From the NCBI RefSeq assembly GCF_004339745.1, contig NZ_SMGP01000001.1:3658001-3722000 (forward strand): DNA of 64,000 nt, read 5' to 3'. The position numbers were made by a program, and so were the translations under genes. The notes under the pieces were generated by a model. That model was not told where the DNA came from. It saw only the letters and a program-made list of their open reading frames with translations, and did not search any database. The number at the start of each line of letters is the position of its first letter. Within the stretch, counting starts at the first letter, position 1. This document shows positions 34,828-45,078 of this stretch, piece after piece. Source of the stretch: Paraburkholderia sp. BL9I2N2 (GTDB lineage: Bacteria > Pseudomonadota > Gammaproteobacteria > Burkholderiales > Burkholderiaceae).

Positions 34828-35643
34828 ATGAAAATTGCTTTTATCGGCGGTGGCAACATGGCTGCCGCGTTGCTCGGCGGCCTCATCAAGCGTGGCGTCG
34901 CACCCGCTGACCTCTACGCAATCGATCCCAACGAAGACGCGCGCAAGCGCAACGAGCAGCAATTCGGCATCAAGACCGGCGCCGCCGCGGATGCCGCGCT
35001 CGCCGCGTACGACGCCGTCGTGCTGGCGGTGAAGCCGCAGATTCTGAAGAGCGTGGCCGAGGCGGTGGCGCCGCATCTGAATGCATCGCAACTGGCGGTA
35101 AGTATCGTCGCGGGTATCCGCATGAGCGACATGTCGCGCTGGCTGAATGGCCACAACCGTATCGTGCGCGTCATGCCGAATACGCCGGCGCTGATCGGCA
35201 TGGGCGTGACGGGACTGGTGGCGACCGGCAGCGTCGACGAAGCGGGCCGCGCGCTCGCGTCGCAAGTGTTAGGGGCGGTCGGCGAAACGGTCTGGTTCGA
35301 CGACGAAGCGAAGATCGACGCCGTCACCGCGATCTCGGGCAGCGGACCGGCCTACGTGTTCTATTTCATCGAGGCGTTGCAGGAAGCCGCCCGCCAGCTC
35401 GGCATGGATGAAGCGCAGGGTCGCGCGCTGGCCGTGGCGACCTTCACCGGCGCGGCGCAACTGGCGGCGAATTCCGACGAGCCGCCGAGCGTGCTGCGCG
35501 AACGTGTGACGTCCAAAGGCGGCACGACGGCGGCGGCGCTGGCGTCGTTCGACGCGAGCGGCATCAAGGATGCGATCGTGCGCGGCGTGCTCGCCGCCGA
35601 TGCGCGCGCCAAGGAAATGGGGGACGAGTTCGGCAAGCAGTGA
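34828..35643 (+). CDS. proC: Pyrroline-5-carboxylate reductase
   Basis: A 271-residue NADPH-dependent reductase for the last step of proline synthesis. The start at MKIAFIGGGNMAAALLGGL gives the Rossmann dinucleotide motif at the very N-terminus. AVKPQ, VRVMPNTPALIGMG and the C-terminal ERVTSKGGTTAAAL signature are all present. It lies 57 bp after yggS on the same strand. Downstream, a hairpin-rich 212-bp stretch (35644-35855, best stem around 35701-35738, no T run) separates it from ubiA, which converges on it. Confidence 0.96.
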   Translation: MKIAFIGGGNMAAALLGGLIKRGVAPADLYAIDPNEDARKRNEQQFGIKTGAAADAALAAYDAVVLAVKPQILKSVAEAVAPHLNASQLAVSIVAGIRMSDMSRWLNGHNRIVRVMPNTPALIGMGVTGLVATGSVDEAGRALASQVLGAVGETVWFDDEAKIDAVTAISGSGPAYVFYFIEALQEAARQLGMDEAQGRALAVATFTGAAQLAANSDEPPSVLRERVTSKGGTTAAALASFDASGIKDAIVRGVLAADARAKEMGDEFGKQ

Positions 35644-35855
35644 GCGCGCTCGCGCGGTGCGAGGCAGTCGGGAAACTTCAGGAAGGGAAGCACGTTGTGG
35701 CACGCCGCGCGCCGATTCGAACCGGCGCGGCGTCTACGGCGCCGGACGCGAAGTAAGCAGCGCGGCAGAACTGACCGCGGTAGCACTTCCATTCAATCCG
35801 CGGCGGCACCCGCCGATAGAAAACGCAAAGGCCAGCGTAAAATCGCGCAACAAAA

Positions 35856-36719
35856 CTAAAACGACCCCGCCGCGTAATGCGCGGCGATGCCGACGAACAG
35901 CGCGCCGCCCAGCCAGTTGTTATGCCGGAACGCGGCGAAGCACGCCATCCGTTCACGGTCGCGGATCAGCATGTAGTGATAGATCGCGCAGCCCGCGGCC
36001 GCCGCCCATCCCAGCCAGTACAGCACGCCGAAGCCGAGCAGCACGCCGATGCCGACGTAAATCCCTAGCGTCGCCGCGTAACAGATCATGATCGCCGCCA
36101 CATCGAAGCGGCCGAACGTCAGCGCCGACGTGCGGATACCGATCTTGATGTCGTCGTCACGGTCGACCATCGCGTATTCGGTGTCGTACGCCACGGACCA
36201 GAACACATTGGCCAGCAGCATCACCCACGCGAGCAACGGCACGTGGTCCTGTATCGCGGCGAACGCCATCGGAATGCCGAAGCCGAACGCGATCCCCAGA
36301 TACGCCTGCGGAATCGCGAAGAACCGCTTGGTGAACGGATACGAACCGGCGACGAAAAGCGCCGCCACCGAGAGTTCCTTGGTCAGCGTATTCAGCGGCA
36401 GGATCAGCAGAAACGCCAGCAACGACAACGCGGCCGCCAGCGCCACCGCTTCCCACGCCTTGATCTTGCCCGACGTGATCGGACGATTCTCCGTGCGCTT
36501 CACGTAGCGATCGAAGTCGCGATCCGCGTAATCGTTGATCGCGCAGCCCGCCGAGCGCATCAGCACCGTGCCCACGATGAAAATCACCAGCAGCGGCCAC
36601 GTCGGATGACCGTCGGAGGCGATCCACAGCGCGTTGAGCGTCGGCCACAGCAGCAGCAGGCTGCCGATCGGCTTGTCCATGCGCACGAGGCGCAAATACA
36701 GGGGAAGTCGGGCAAACAT
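35856..36719 (-). CDS. ubiA: 4-hydroxybenzoate polyprenyltransferase
   Basis: A 287-residue integral membrane prenyltransferase that attaches the polyprenyl chain to 4-hydroxybenzoate in ubiquinone synthesis. Both aspartate-rich motifs are visible: NDYADRDFDRYVKRTENRP and DTEYAMVDRDDDIKIGIRTSA. The sequence between them is a series of hydrophobic helices, about eight or nine in total. Length is normal. It is transcribed toward proC. No chorismate lyase (ubiC) gene is adjacent. Confidence 0.96.
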   Translation of the reverse strand: MFARLPLYLRLVRMDKPIGSLLLLWPTLNALWIASDGHPTWPLLVIFIVGTVLMRSAGCAINDYADRDFDRYVKRTENRPITSGKIKAWEAVALAAALSLLAFLLILPLNTLTKELSVAALFVAGSYPFTKRFFAIPQAYLGIAFGFGIPMAFAAIQDHVPLLAWVMLLANVFWSVAYDTEYAMVDRDDDIKIGIRTSALTFGRFDVAAIMICYAATLGIYVGIGVLLGFGVLYWLGWAAAAGCAIYHYMLIRDRERMACFAAFRHNNWLGGALFVGIAAHYAAGSF

Positions 36720-36817
36720 GGGCGGAGTCGGTGAAAGTGCGAAGACGGTGCGGCTATTTTACGGGAAGCGGACGACGGGTCGCTCCCGGGCGGGCAGGAC
36801 CGACCGAGCCCGCGCTG

Positions 36818-36853
36818 CAAAAAACAAAGCCTCCCGTGCAGGGAGGCTTTGTT
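36818..36853 (-). terminator. Intrinsic terminator after dps
   Basis: A 13-bp perfect stem, AACAAAGCCTCCC/GGGAGGCTTTGTT, with a 5-base loop. On the minus strand it is followed by a T run, and it lies 65 bp past the dps stop. Confidence 0.9.
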
Positions 36854-36917
36854 GGTGTCGCACTTTACCGAAGACGCAGACGCCTACGTCGAAACGAGAG
36901 GCCTTGCGCGCTAATGC

Positions 36918-37415
36918 TTAAGCCAGCATCGAGCGCAGCATCCACGCGGTCTTTTCGTGCGTTTGCATGCGTTGTGTCAGCAGGTCGGCGGTCGGCTCGT
37001 CGTTGGCGGCTTCCGTCGACGGGAAAATCGCGCGTGCGGTACGCACGACGGCTTCCTGACCTTCCACCAGTTGGCGGATCATTTCTTCCGCGGCCGGCAC
37101 GCCGTCCGCTTCCGGAATCGACGACAGCTTGGCGAAATCCTTGTAGCTGCCCGGTGCATGCACGCCCAGCGCGCGAATCCGTTCAGCGATCGAATCGACC
37201 GCCAGCGCGAGCTCGTTGTACTGCGTTTCGAACATGAGGTGCAGCGTATTGAACATCGGACCCGTCACGTTCCAGTGGAAGTTGTGGGTCTTCAGGTACA
37301 GCGTATAGGTGTCGGCGAGCAGGCGCGACAGACCTTCTGCAATCTTCTTGCGATCCTTGTCGCTGATCCCGATATTGACGTGCTGTACGGCTGCTGCGGC
37401 TTCTTTTTTGGCCAT
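36918..37415 (-). CDS. dps: DNA-protecting ferritin-like protein Dps
   Basis: A 165-residue Dps starting at MAKKEAAAAV with an AAAGGAG ribosome site. The inter-subunit ferroxidase residues are in place: His47 (HNFHWNV), His59, Asp74 and Glu78, each four positions before the E. coli numbering. The N-terminus is short with a few lysines, which in Dps proteins contact DNA. It stores iron and protects DNA against hydrogen peroxide. Together with katA and oxyR it forms a peroxide-defence cluster on one strand. Confidence 0.96.
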   Translation of the reverse strand: MAKKEAAAAVQHVNIGISDKDRKKIAEGLSRLLADTYTLYLKTHNFHWNVTGPMFNTLHLMFETQYNELALAVDSIAERIRALGVHAPGSYKDFAKLSSIPEADGVPAAEEMIRQLVEGQEAVVRTARAIFPSTEAANDEPTADLLTQRMQTHEKTAWMLRSMLA

Positions 37416-37567
37416 GATGACTCCTTTGAAGAGTGATACGAACCGGTCGGCAAAGTGACGGTCTGCGGATAGCAAACTCGACAGCTCGAACGCTCGACAG
37501 TTTAGCCTGAAAACCGCTGCGTTCGTATGACGCGTGGCCACTTGCCGCATCACGGCGGCGGCTTGGA

Positions 37568-37726
37568 TCAGCCGCCGAGCGCGTGTTGCAGCGCCTGCGC
37601 GACGATCACTGCGACTCCGCTCGCGAAGATCGCAAAGCCCACCGCCCTGCGCGCCAACAATGCGTGCCGTTGCGCGCTGTTTGCGGCTGACGCGCCGCCC
37701 AGCGCGGCTATCATCATCTGCGTCAT
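37568..37726 (-). CDS. Small single-pass membrane protein downstream of katA
   Basis: A 52-residue ORF with a strong ribosome site (AAGGAG) eight bases before its ATG, 85 bp after katA on the same strand and 152 bp before dps. The N-terminal third is MTQMMIAALGGASAANSAQRHAL, then a basic patch (LARR) and a hydrophobic segment AVGFAIFASGVAVIVAQAL that could span the membrane, ending ALGG. I do not recognise a family. Position and strand suggest coexpression with katA. The remaining bases of the dps-katA gap hold nothing else I can name. Confidence 0.6.
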   Translation of the reverse strand: MTQMMIAALGGASAANSAQRHALLARRAVGFAIFASGVAVIVAQALQHALGG

Positions 37727-37811
37727 GATCGTGCTCCTTCGGTTCGTATCGGTACCAGCGGGACGCAGATGCGCCCGCTTTGCTGCATGACTTCTACTGC
37801 GCGATTGCTGC

Positions 37812-39266
37812 TTACTTCTTATTGCGTTCCGCGAGGTTGGCCATCGCCGCGATCACGCCTTCCGCGTAAGCCGGGTCGGCGCGACGGAAGTGCTCGATCT
37901 GGCGTGCAACGATCTCCTGCGGCACTCCGTCGATATGGCGTGCGATGTTGCCGAACAGGCGCTCGCGCTGAGTTGCATCGAAGAGCGCAAACAACATACC
38001 TGGCTGCGTGTAGTAGTCGTCGTCCAGGCGATGATCGTAGCGATCCACAGCGCCCGCCGCGAGCGGCGGCTCGGACGCGTTGGCGTCCTGCGCGAAATCG
38101 CCGAAGCGGTTCGGCTCGTAATTCACGTTGCCGCCGAGGTTGCCGTCCGTGCGCATCGCGCCGTCGCGATGGAACGAATGCGGGCTCGGCACGCGCGCTG
38201 CATTCACCGGAATCTGGTGATGATTGATGCCGAGGCGATAGCGCTGCGTGTCGCCGTACGAGAACAGACGGCCCTGCAACAGACGATCCGGCGAGAAGCC
38301 GATACCCGGCACCACGTTGGCCGGCGTGAACGCCGCCTGCTCCACGTCCGCGAAATAGTTCCGTGCGTTGCGATTCAGCTCGATCGTGCCGACGTCGATC
38401 AACGGATAGTCCTTCTGCGACCACACTTTCGTGATGTCGAACGGATTGAAGCGATACGTCGCGGCTTGCGCTTCCGGCATCACCTGAATCGCGAAACGCC
38501 ACTTCGGGAAGTTGCCCGCGTCAATGTTGCCGACCAGATCGCGTTGCGCGCTTTCGCGGTCTTGCGCCACCACTTGTGCCGCTTCGGCATCGGTGAAGTT
38601 CTCCATGCCTTGCATCGACTTGAAATGGAACTTCACCCAGAAACGCTCGTTGTCGGCGTTGATGAACGAATACGTGTGCGAGCCGAAGCCGTGCATCTGC
38701 CGGTAATTCTGCGGAATGCCGCGGTCGCTCATCAGAATCGTCACCTGATGCAGCGACTCCGGATGACGCGACCAGAAATCCCACGCCGCGACATTGCTGC
38801 GCATGTTGGTGTACGGGTCGCGCTTTTGCGTGTGGATGAAGTCCGGAAACTTCAGCGGATCGCGGATAAAGAACACCGGTGTGTTGTTGCCGACCACGTC
38901 CCAATTGCCTTCTTCCGTGTAGAACTTGATCGAGAAGCCACGCACGTCGCGTTCGGCGTCGGCTGCGCCGCGCTCGCCGGCCACCGTCGAAAAGCGCATG
39001 AAGAGCGGCGTTTCCTTGCCGACTTGCGCGAACACCTTCGCCTTCGTGTAGCGCGAGATATCGTGCGTGACCTTCAGCGTGCCGAATGCGCCCGAACCTT
39101 TTGCGTGGACACGGCGTTCCGGAATCACTTCGCGATCGAAGTGAGCGAGTTTTTCGAGCAGCCAGACGTCTTGCAGAACAACCGGACCGCGTGAGCCGGC
39201 GGTCATCGAATTCTGGTTGTCGGCGACGGGTGCGCCGGCGGCACTGGTGAGCTTACGTTCGGTCAT
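37812..39266 (-). CDS. katA: Monofunctional heme catalase
   Basis: A 484-residue small-subunit (clade 3-like) catalase that splits hydrogen peroxide. The catalytic His54 lies in RRVHAKGSGAFGTL and the distal Asn127 in VVGNNTPVFFIRDP; the proximal heme Tyr is in RLFSYGDTQRYRLG near residue 337. The start at MTERKLTSAAG has a CAGGAG site; the 18-codon upstream extension is unsupported. It is read in the same direction as oxyR upstream and dps downstream. Confidence 0.96.
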   Translation of the reverse strand: MTERKLTSAAGAPVADNQNSMTAGSRGPVVLQDVWLLEKLAHFDREVIPERRVHAKGSGAFGTLKVTHDISRYTKAKVFAQVGKETPLFMRFSTVAGERGAADAERDVRGFSIKFYTEEGNWDVVGNNTPVFFIRDPLKFPDFIHTQKRDPYTNMRSNVAAWDFWSRHPESLHQVTILMSDRGIPQNYRQMHGFGSHTYSFINADNERFWVKFHFKSMQGMENFTDAEAAQVVAQDRESAQRDLVGNIDAGNFPKWRFAIQVMPEAQAATYRFNPFDITKVWSQKDYPLIDVGTIELNRNARNYFADVEQAAFTPANVVPGIGFSPDRLLQGRLFSYGDTQRYRLGINHHQIPVNAARVPSPHSFHRDGAMRTDGNLGGNVNYEPNRFGDFAQDANASEPPLAAGAVDRYDHRLDDDYYTQPGMLFALFDATQRERLFGNIARHIDGVPQEIVARQIEHFRRADPAYAEGVIAAMANLAERNKK

Positions 39267-39342
39267 GCGTGACTCCTGGTTGGCTTTTATCGAAACTGAT
39301 TGTGGGGAGCGGCGCGGCACACAGATGCCAGAGGCTCATGCG

Positions 39343-39480
39343 TTATGCGGACAAGGCCCGATCGACCAGCAGGGACAACGCGACGGTACGCACGCTGAGC
39401 ATCGACGCGACAAAACCGCGCGGCACGACGGCCGATTGAGCGATGAAGGCGTGGATTTGTTGCGGCTTGGAATGCGTCAT
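39343..39480 (-). CDS. Small ORF between oxyR and katA
   Basis: A 45-residue ORF with a very good ribosome site (CGGAGGA) five bases before the ATG. The product starts MTHSKPQQIHAFIAQSAVVPRGF and ends SLLVDRALSA; it has no clear membrane segment. It lies 76 bp before katA on the same strand and just downstream of OxyR-like palindromes and a TATAGT -10, so it should be the first ORF of the catalase transcript. Unknown family; it could be a leader that couples or tunes katA translation. Confidence 0.6.
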   Translation of the reverse strand: MTHSKPQQIHAFIAQSAVVPRGFVASMLSVRTVALSLLVDRALSA

Positions 39481-39523
39481 GGCTTCCTCCGGGTCTTATG
39501 GGATCGGGCGATCCATGGAGGAA

Positions 39524-39577
39524 ACTATAACAATACTATCGAAATACTGCTTTCGATTAATTTTATCTATTCGATAG
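39524..39577 (-). promoter_or_regulatory. Candidate OxyR-type operator and promoter of the catalase unit
   Basis: An A/T-rich island in GC-rich DNA. It holds the palindrome ATCGAAA-N6-TTTCGAT (39538-39557), a second palindrome CTATTCGATAG (39567-39577), and on the minus strand a TATAGT -10 (39524-39529) lacking a good -35. A LysR-type activator bound at these repeats would sit at about -35 and upstream. OxyR is the obvious candidate, as its gene ends 85 bp upstream. The match to the ATAG-N7-CTAT pattern is partial. Confidence 0.5.
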
Positions 39578-39661
39578 GACTTGTGGCTATCGGCGCCTCG
39601 GGCGGGCGCCAAGGCCGGTCGCTGGACGTGTGCGCAGCGAGCCGGCTTCTCGGTGCGCTGG

Positions 39662-40621
39662 TTAGTTGACGGCGACCGGCAAATCGAGCTTCTTGACACC
39701 CGCCAGATCGCAGGAGCTGATGGCGTCGCAAATGGCCTCGATGGCGGGCATGCGCGTGAAGCTCTTGCGCCAGGCCAGCACGACGCGGCGATCCGGCACG
39801 GGTTCGTCGAAAGCGACGTAGCTGAGCAGCCCCGAATCGATGCCGCCGGCGTGCGGTTTGACTTCATGAACCGACATGCGCGGCAGCACGGTAATGCCGA
39901 CACCGCTCGCCACCATGTGACGGATGGTTTCCAGCGACGACCCTTCGAAGGTCTTCTGGATACCGTCCGCGTTTTGCGAAAAGCGCATCAGTTCCGGGCA
40001 AACGCCCAGCACGTGGTCGCGGAAGCAGTGACCGCTGCCGAGCAGCAGCATGGTTTCCTGCTTCAGATCGTCGGCATCGATTTTCAGGCGGTTTTCCCAA
40101 GCGTGACCGGACGGCAAGGCGACCACAAAAGGCTCGTCGTACAGCGGGCGCAGCATCAGGCCCGTTTCCGGAAACGGCAGCGCCATAATGGCGACGTCGA
40201 TTTCGCCTTGCTTGAGCAGTTCGATCAGCTTGAGCGTGTAATTCTCCTGCAGCATCAAGGGCATTTGCGGGACGCGCTTGATCATCTGTTTGACGAGCGT
40301 GGGCAGCAGGTACGGCCCGATCGTATAGATGACGCCCAGGCGCAGCGGCCCGACCAGCGGGTCTTTGCCTTGTTTGGCGATTTCCTTGATGGCGAGCGTC
40401 TGCTCGAGAACGCGTTGAGCTTGCGTGACGATCTGTTCGCCGATCGGCGTGACACTCACTTCGCTGGTGCCGCGCTCGAAGATCTGGACGTTGAGCTCGT
40501 CTTCGAGCTTTTTGATCGCCACCGACAGTGTCGGCTGGCTGACGAAACACGCTTCGGCGGCCCGGCCGAAGTGCCGCTCGCGGGCGACCGCGACGATGTA
40601 TTTCAATTCGGTGAGCGTCAT
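39662..40621 (-). CDS. oxyR: Peroxide-sensing regulator OxyR
   Basis: A 319-residue LysR-type regulator. The N-terminal winged helix (FGRAAEACFVSQPTLSVAIKKLEDEL) is followed by the effector domain with the redox pair Cys199 and Cys208 in GSGHCFRDHVLGVCPE, at the same positions as in E. coli OxyR. Oxidation by hydrogen peroxide forms a disulfide and activates transcription of targets such as katA and dps, both immediately downstream on this strand. An OxyR-like repeat at 40650-40674 suggests autoregulation. recG lies upstream, separated by a repeat element. Confidence 0.96.
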   Translation of the reverse strand: MTLTELKYIVAVARERHFGRAAEACFVSQPTLSVAIKKLEDELNVQIFERGTSEVSVTPIGEQIVTQAQRVLEQTLAIKEIAKQGKDPLVGPLRLGVIYTIGPYLLPTLVKQMIKRVPQMPLMLQENYTLKLIELLKQGEIDVAIMALPFPETGLMLRPLYDEPFVVALPSGHAWENRLKIDADDLKQETMLLLGSGHCFRDHVLGVCPELMRFSQNADGIQKTFEGSSLETIRHMVASGVGITVLPRMSVHEVKPHAGGIDSGLLSYVAFDEPVPDRRVVLAWRKSFTRMPAIEAICDAISSCDLAGVKKLDLPVAVN

Positions 40622-40649
40622 TAGGGGACCAATCAGTGCGGTGAATTCG

Positions 40650-40674
40650 ATAGGTTCTAGTTATACACCTATAG
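40650..40674 (-). promoter_or_regulatory. Candidate OxyR-like site before oxyR
   Basis: On the plus strand ATAG (40650-40653), seven bases, TTAT (40661-40664), six bases, ATAG (40671-40674), 29-53 bp before the oxyR start. This resembles part of the ATAG-N7-CTAT OxyR pattern with imperfect spacing. Confidence 0.3.
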
Positions 40675-40726
40675 GGTCGGTTCGCCAACCATTTGGTTTT
40701 TTTGCGCGGGGCGCTGGCTTTGGGCT

Positions 40727-41361
40727 TTGGCCTTTCCTTGAATTCGCGGTGGTCTATTAGCGTTGCCCCTGTGCGGGGCGGCACCTACTTTCTTTGCTTG
40801 CCGCAAAGAAAGTAGGCAAAGAAAGCGGCTTCAAACCGCCAGCTCATAAGCGGGTGTCTCGCGCAGTCGCGGTAGTGGCACATCTGGAATCTGTGTTCTC
40901 GCGCATTCCGCGTGAGTGACAAGGCAGTCATACTTCCCGCCTCGCACTATGCCCGCCGGAGCGGTCTGCTTGAAAACTGTGGCTTCGGTTGAGTGCGGAG
41001 GGGGCCGTCGGCTTCGCCTCGGCGAAATGCCAAAAGCATACGGGTCCGGGGTGCTGCGGCGATATGACGCGATACGCGGTGGAGAGTGGACGGCTCGAGC
41101 AAGCGCAGCCGCTGGTTGATGAAGTACCGCGACGGCGCGCGCAGCGCCGCCGGAAGAATGACTGCCTTGTCACCAGGGCGGAATGCGCGAGACGACAGAT
41201 TCCAGATGCGCCACTACCGCGACTGCGCGAGACACCCGCTTATGAGTTGGCGGTTTGAAGCGGCTTTCTTTGCCTACTTTCTTTGCCGCGGCAAAGAAAG
41301 TAGGTGCCGCCCCGCACAGGGGCAACGCCAATAAACCACCGTGAATTCAAGGAAAGGCCAA
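40727..41361. repeat. Long palindromic repeat element, copy 1
   Basis: About 635 bp. The ends are inverted repeats starting TTGGCCTTTCCTTGAATTC, and the similarity continues inward so that roughly 215 bp at each side are near-perfect reverse complements (left arm about 40727-40945, right arm about 41145-41361). Each arm also holds its own nested hairpin (CCTACTTTCTTTG/CAAAGAAAGTAGG). A centre of about 200 bp separates the arms. A second copy lies at 57718-58362 with the same arms and a related centre. No transposase is present. Short ORFs in it (for example 40928-41173) look spurious. It fills most of the 788-bp oxyR-recG gap. Confidence 0.9.
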
Positions 41362-41409
41362 CACCACAAAAACCACCACCAAAGCGCCGCGCAGGCAAAA
41401 CACCCACCT

Positions 41410-43764
<2,355 letters not shown>

Positions 43765-43912
43765 GGGCTGCTTCGCAAGTACAATATCGGCTGTCAAAGG
43801 GTTCGGCGCCATACAGCGCGCGGGCTCGCGGGCCACTCTGGCGTCCCGCAATCATAGCCGCCCGGCTCCGGCTTCGGCTCAATTCAGTTTCTTTTCGCTT
43901 CCAGTCGTTCGC

Positions 43913-44971
43913 ATGTTGACGCTTTCCGATTTCGATTTCGATCTGCCTCCCGAGCTGATCGCGCAAGTCGCGCTGCCCGAGCGCAGCGCCAGCCGTCTGC
44001 TCGAGGTGGATCATCCAGCCGACGCCACCGGCCCGGCACGCCTGATCGACCGCCGCTTTGCCGAGTTGCCCGACTGCATCGCAGCCGGCGACCTGCTGGT
44101 CTTCAACGATACCAAAGTCCTGAAGGCGCGCTTCCTCGGCCAGAAGGCCAGTGGCGGCAAGATCGAAGTGCTGGTAGAGCGCCTCACCGGCGAGCGCACC
44201 GCGCTCGCGCAGATTCGTGCAAGCAAGAGCCCGCAGCCGGGCACCACGATCCGCCTGGCCGATGCTTTCGACGTCACGGTCGGCGAGCGCGTCGAGCCGT
44301 TCTACACGCTGCATTTTCCCGGCGACTGTCTGACACTGATCGAGCAGTTCGGCCGCCTGCCGCTGCCGCCGTACATCGAGCACGATCCCGACTCGACCGA
44401 CGAAACCCGCTATCAGACGGTGTTCGCGCAGAATCCAGGCGCGGTCGCCGCGCCCACGGCCGGCCTGCATTTCGACGACGCGCTGCTGGCCCGCCTAGAC
44501 GCCAAAGGCGTGGAACGCGCGACGCTGACCCTGCACGTCGGCGCGGGCACGTTCCAGCCCGTGCGGGTCGAGAATCTCGCCGAACACAAGATGCACAGCG
44601 AGTGGTATCACCTGCCGCAATCGCTCGCCGACAAGATCGCGGCGACCCGCGCGCGCGGCAACCGCGTGATCGCGGTGGGCACGACCTCGATGCGCGCACT
44701 CGAAGCCGCCGCGCGCGACGCCGAAACCGCGGGCCGACCGCTTGCCGCCGCCAGCACGGAAACCGACATTTTCATCACACCGGGCTATAAATTCCGCGTG
44801 GTCGACCGGCTCGTCACCAATTTCCATCTGCCGAAGTCGACGCTGCTGATGCTCGTGTCGGCGTTCGCGGGCGTCGAAACGATTCGCGAGACGTATCGCC
44901 ATGCAATCGAGCAGCGTTACCGCTTCTTCAGTTACGGCGACGCGATGCTGCTCACGCGGCGCGACGCTTGA
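43913..44971 (+). CDS. queA: S-adenosylmethionine:tRNA ribosyltransferase-isomerase
   Basis: A 352-residue enzyme that transfers and isomerises the ribosyl moiety of SAM onto preQ1-modified tRNA to give epoxyqueuosine. Typical segments: LPPELIAQVALPERSASRLL, LVFNDTKVLKARFLGQK, the PTAGLHFDDALLARL block and HVGAGTFQPVR, with VTNFHLPKSTLLMLVSAFAG near the end. Longer reading from 43400 lies over recG and is rejected. It is the first gene of the queA-tgt-yajC-secD-secF run. Confidence 0.97.
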   Translation: MLTLSDFDFDLPPELIAQVALPERSASRLLEVDHPADATGPARLIDRRFAELPDCIAAGDLLVFNDTKVLKARFLGQKASGGKIEVLVERLTGERTALAQIRASKSPQPGTTIRLADAFDVTVGERVEPFYTLHFPGDCLTLIEQFGRLPLPPYIEHDPDSTDETRYQTVFAQNPGAVAAPTAGLHFDDALLARLDAKGVERATLTLHVGAGTFQPVRVENLAEHKMHSEWYHLPQSLADKIAATRARGNRVIAVGTTSMRALEAAARDAETAGRPLAAASTETDIFITPGYKFRVVDRLVTNFHLPKSTLLMLVSAFAGVETIRETYRHAIEQRYRFFSYGDAMLLTRRDA

Positions 44972-45078
44972 AGTCAGAGACGCCTTCAGTTTTTGCAGTT
45001 CCTCAAGCCGCCGCGAGCCCTTCCGGCGGCGTTTCAACATTGCGCCGGACTGTTCTCCGGTAGCACAGGAGTTATTTC

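Noticed and set aside
40928..41173. ORFs inside palindromic element copy 1
   Set aside because: They lie within an inverted repeat, overlap other frames on both strands, and have no ribosome site; likely spurious.
43792..43797. TTGACA on the minus strand as a recG -35
   Set aside because: The sequence 17 bp downstream is not a -10 element, and the site lies within the possible recG N-terminus.
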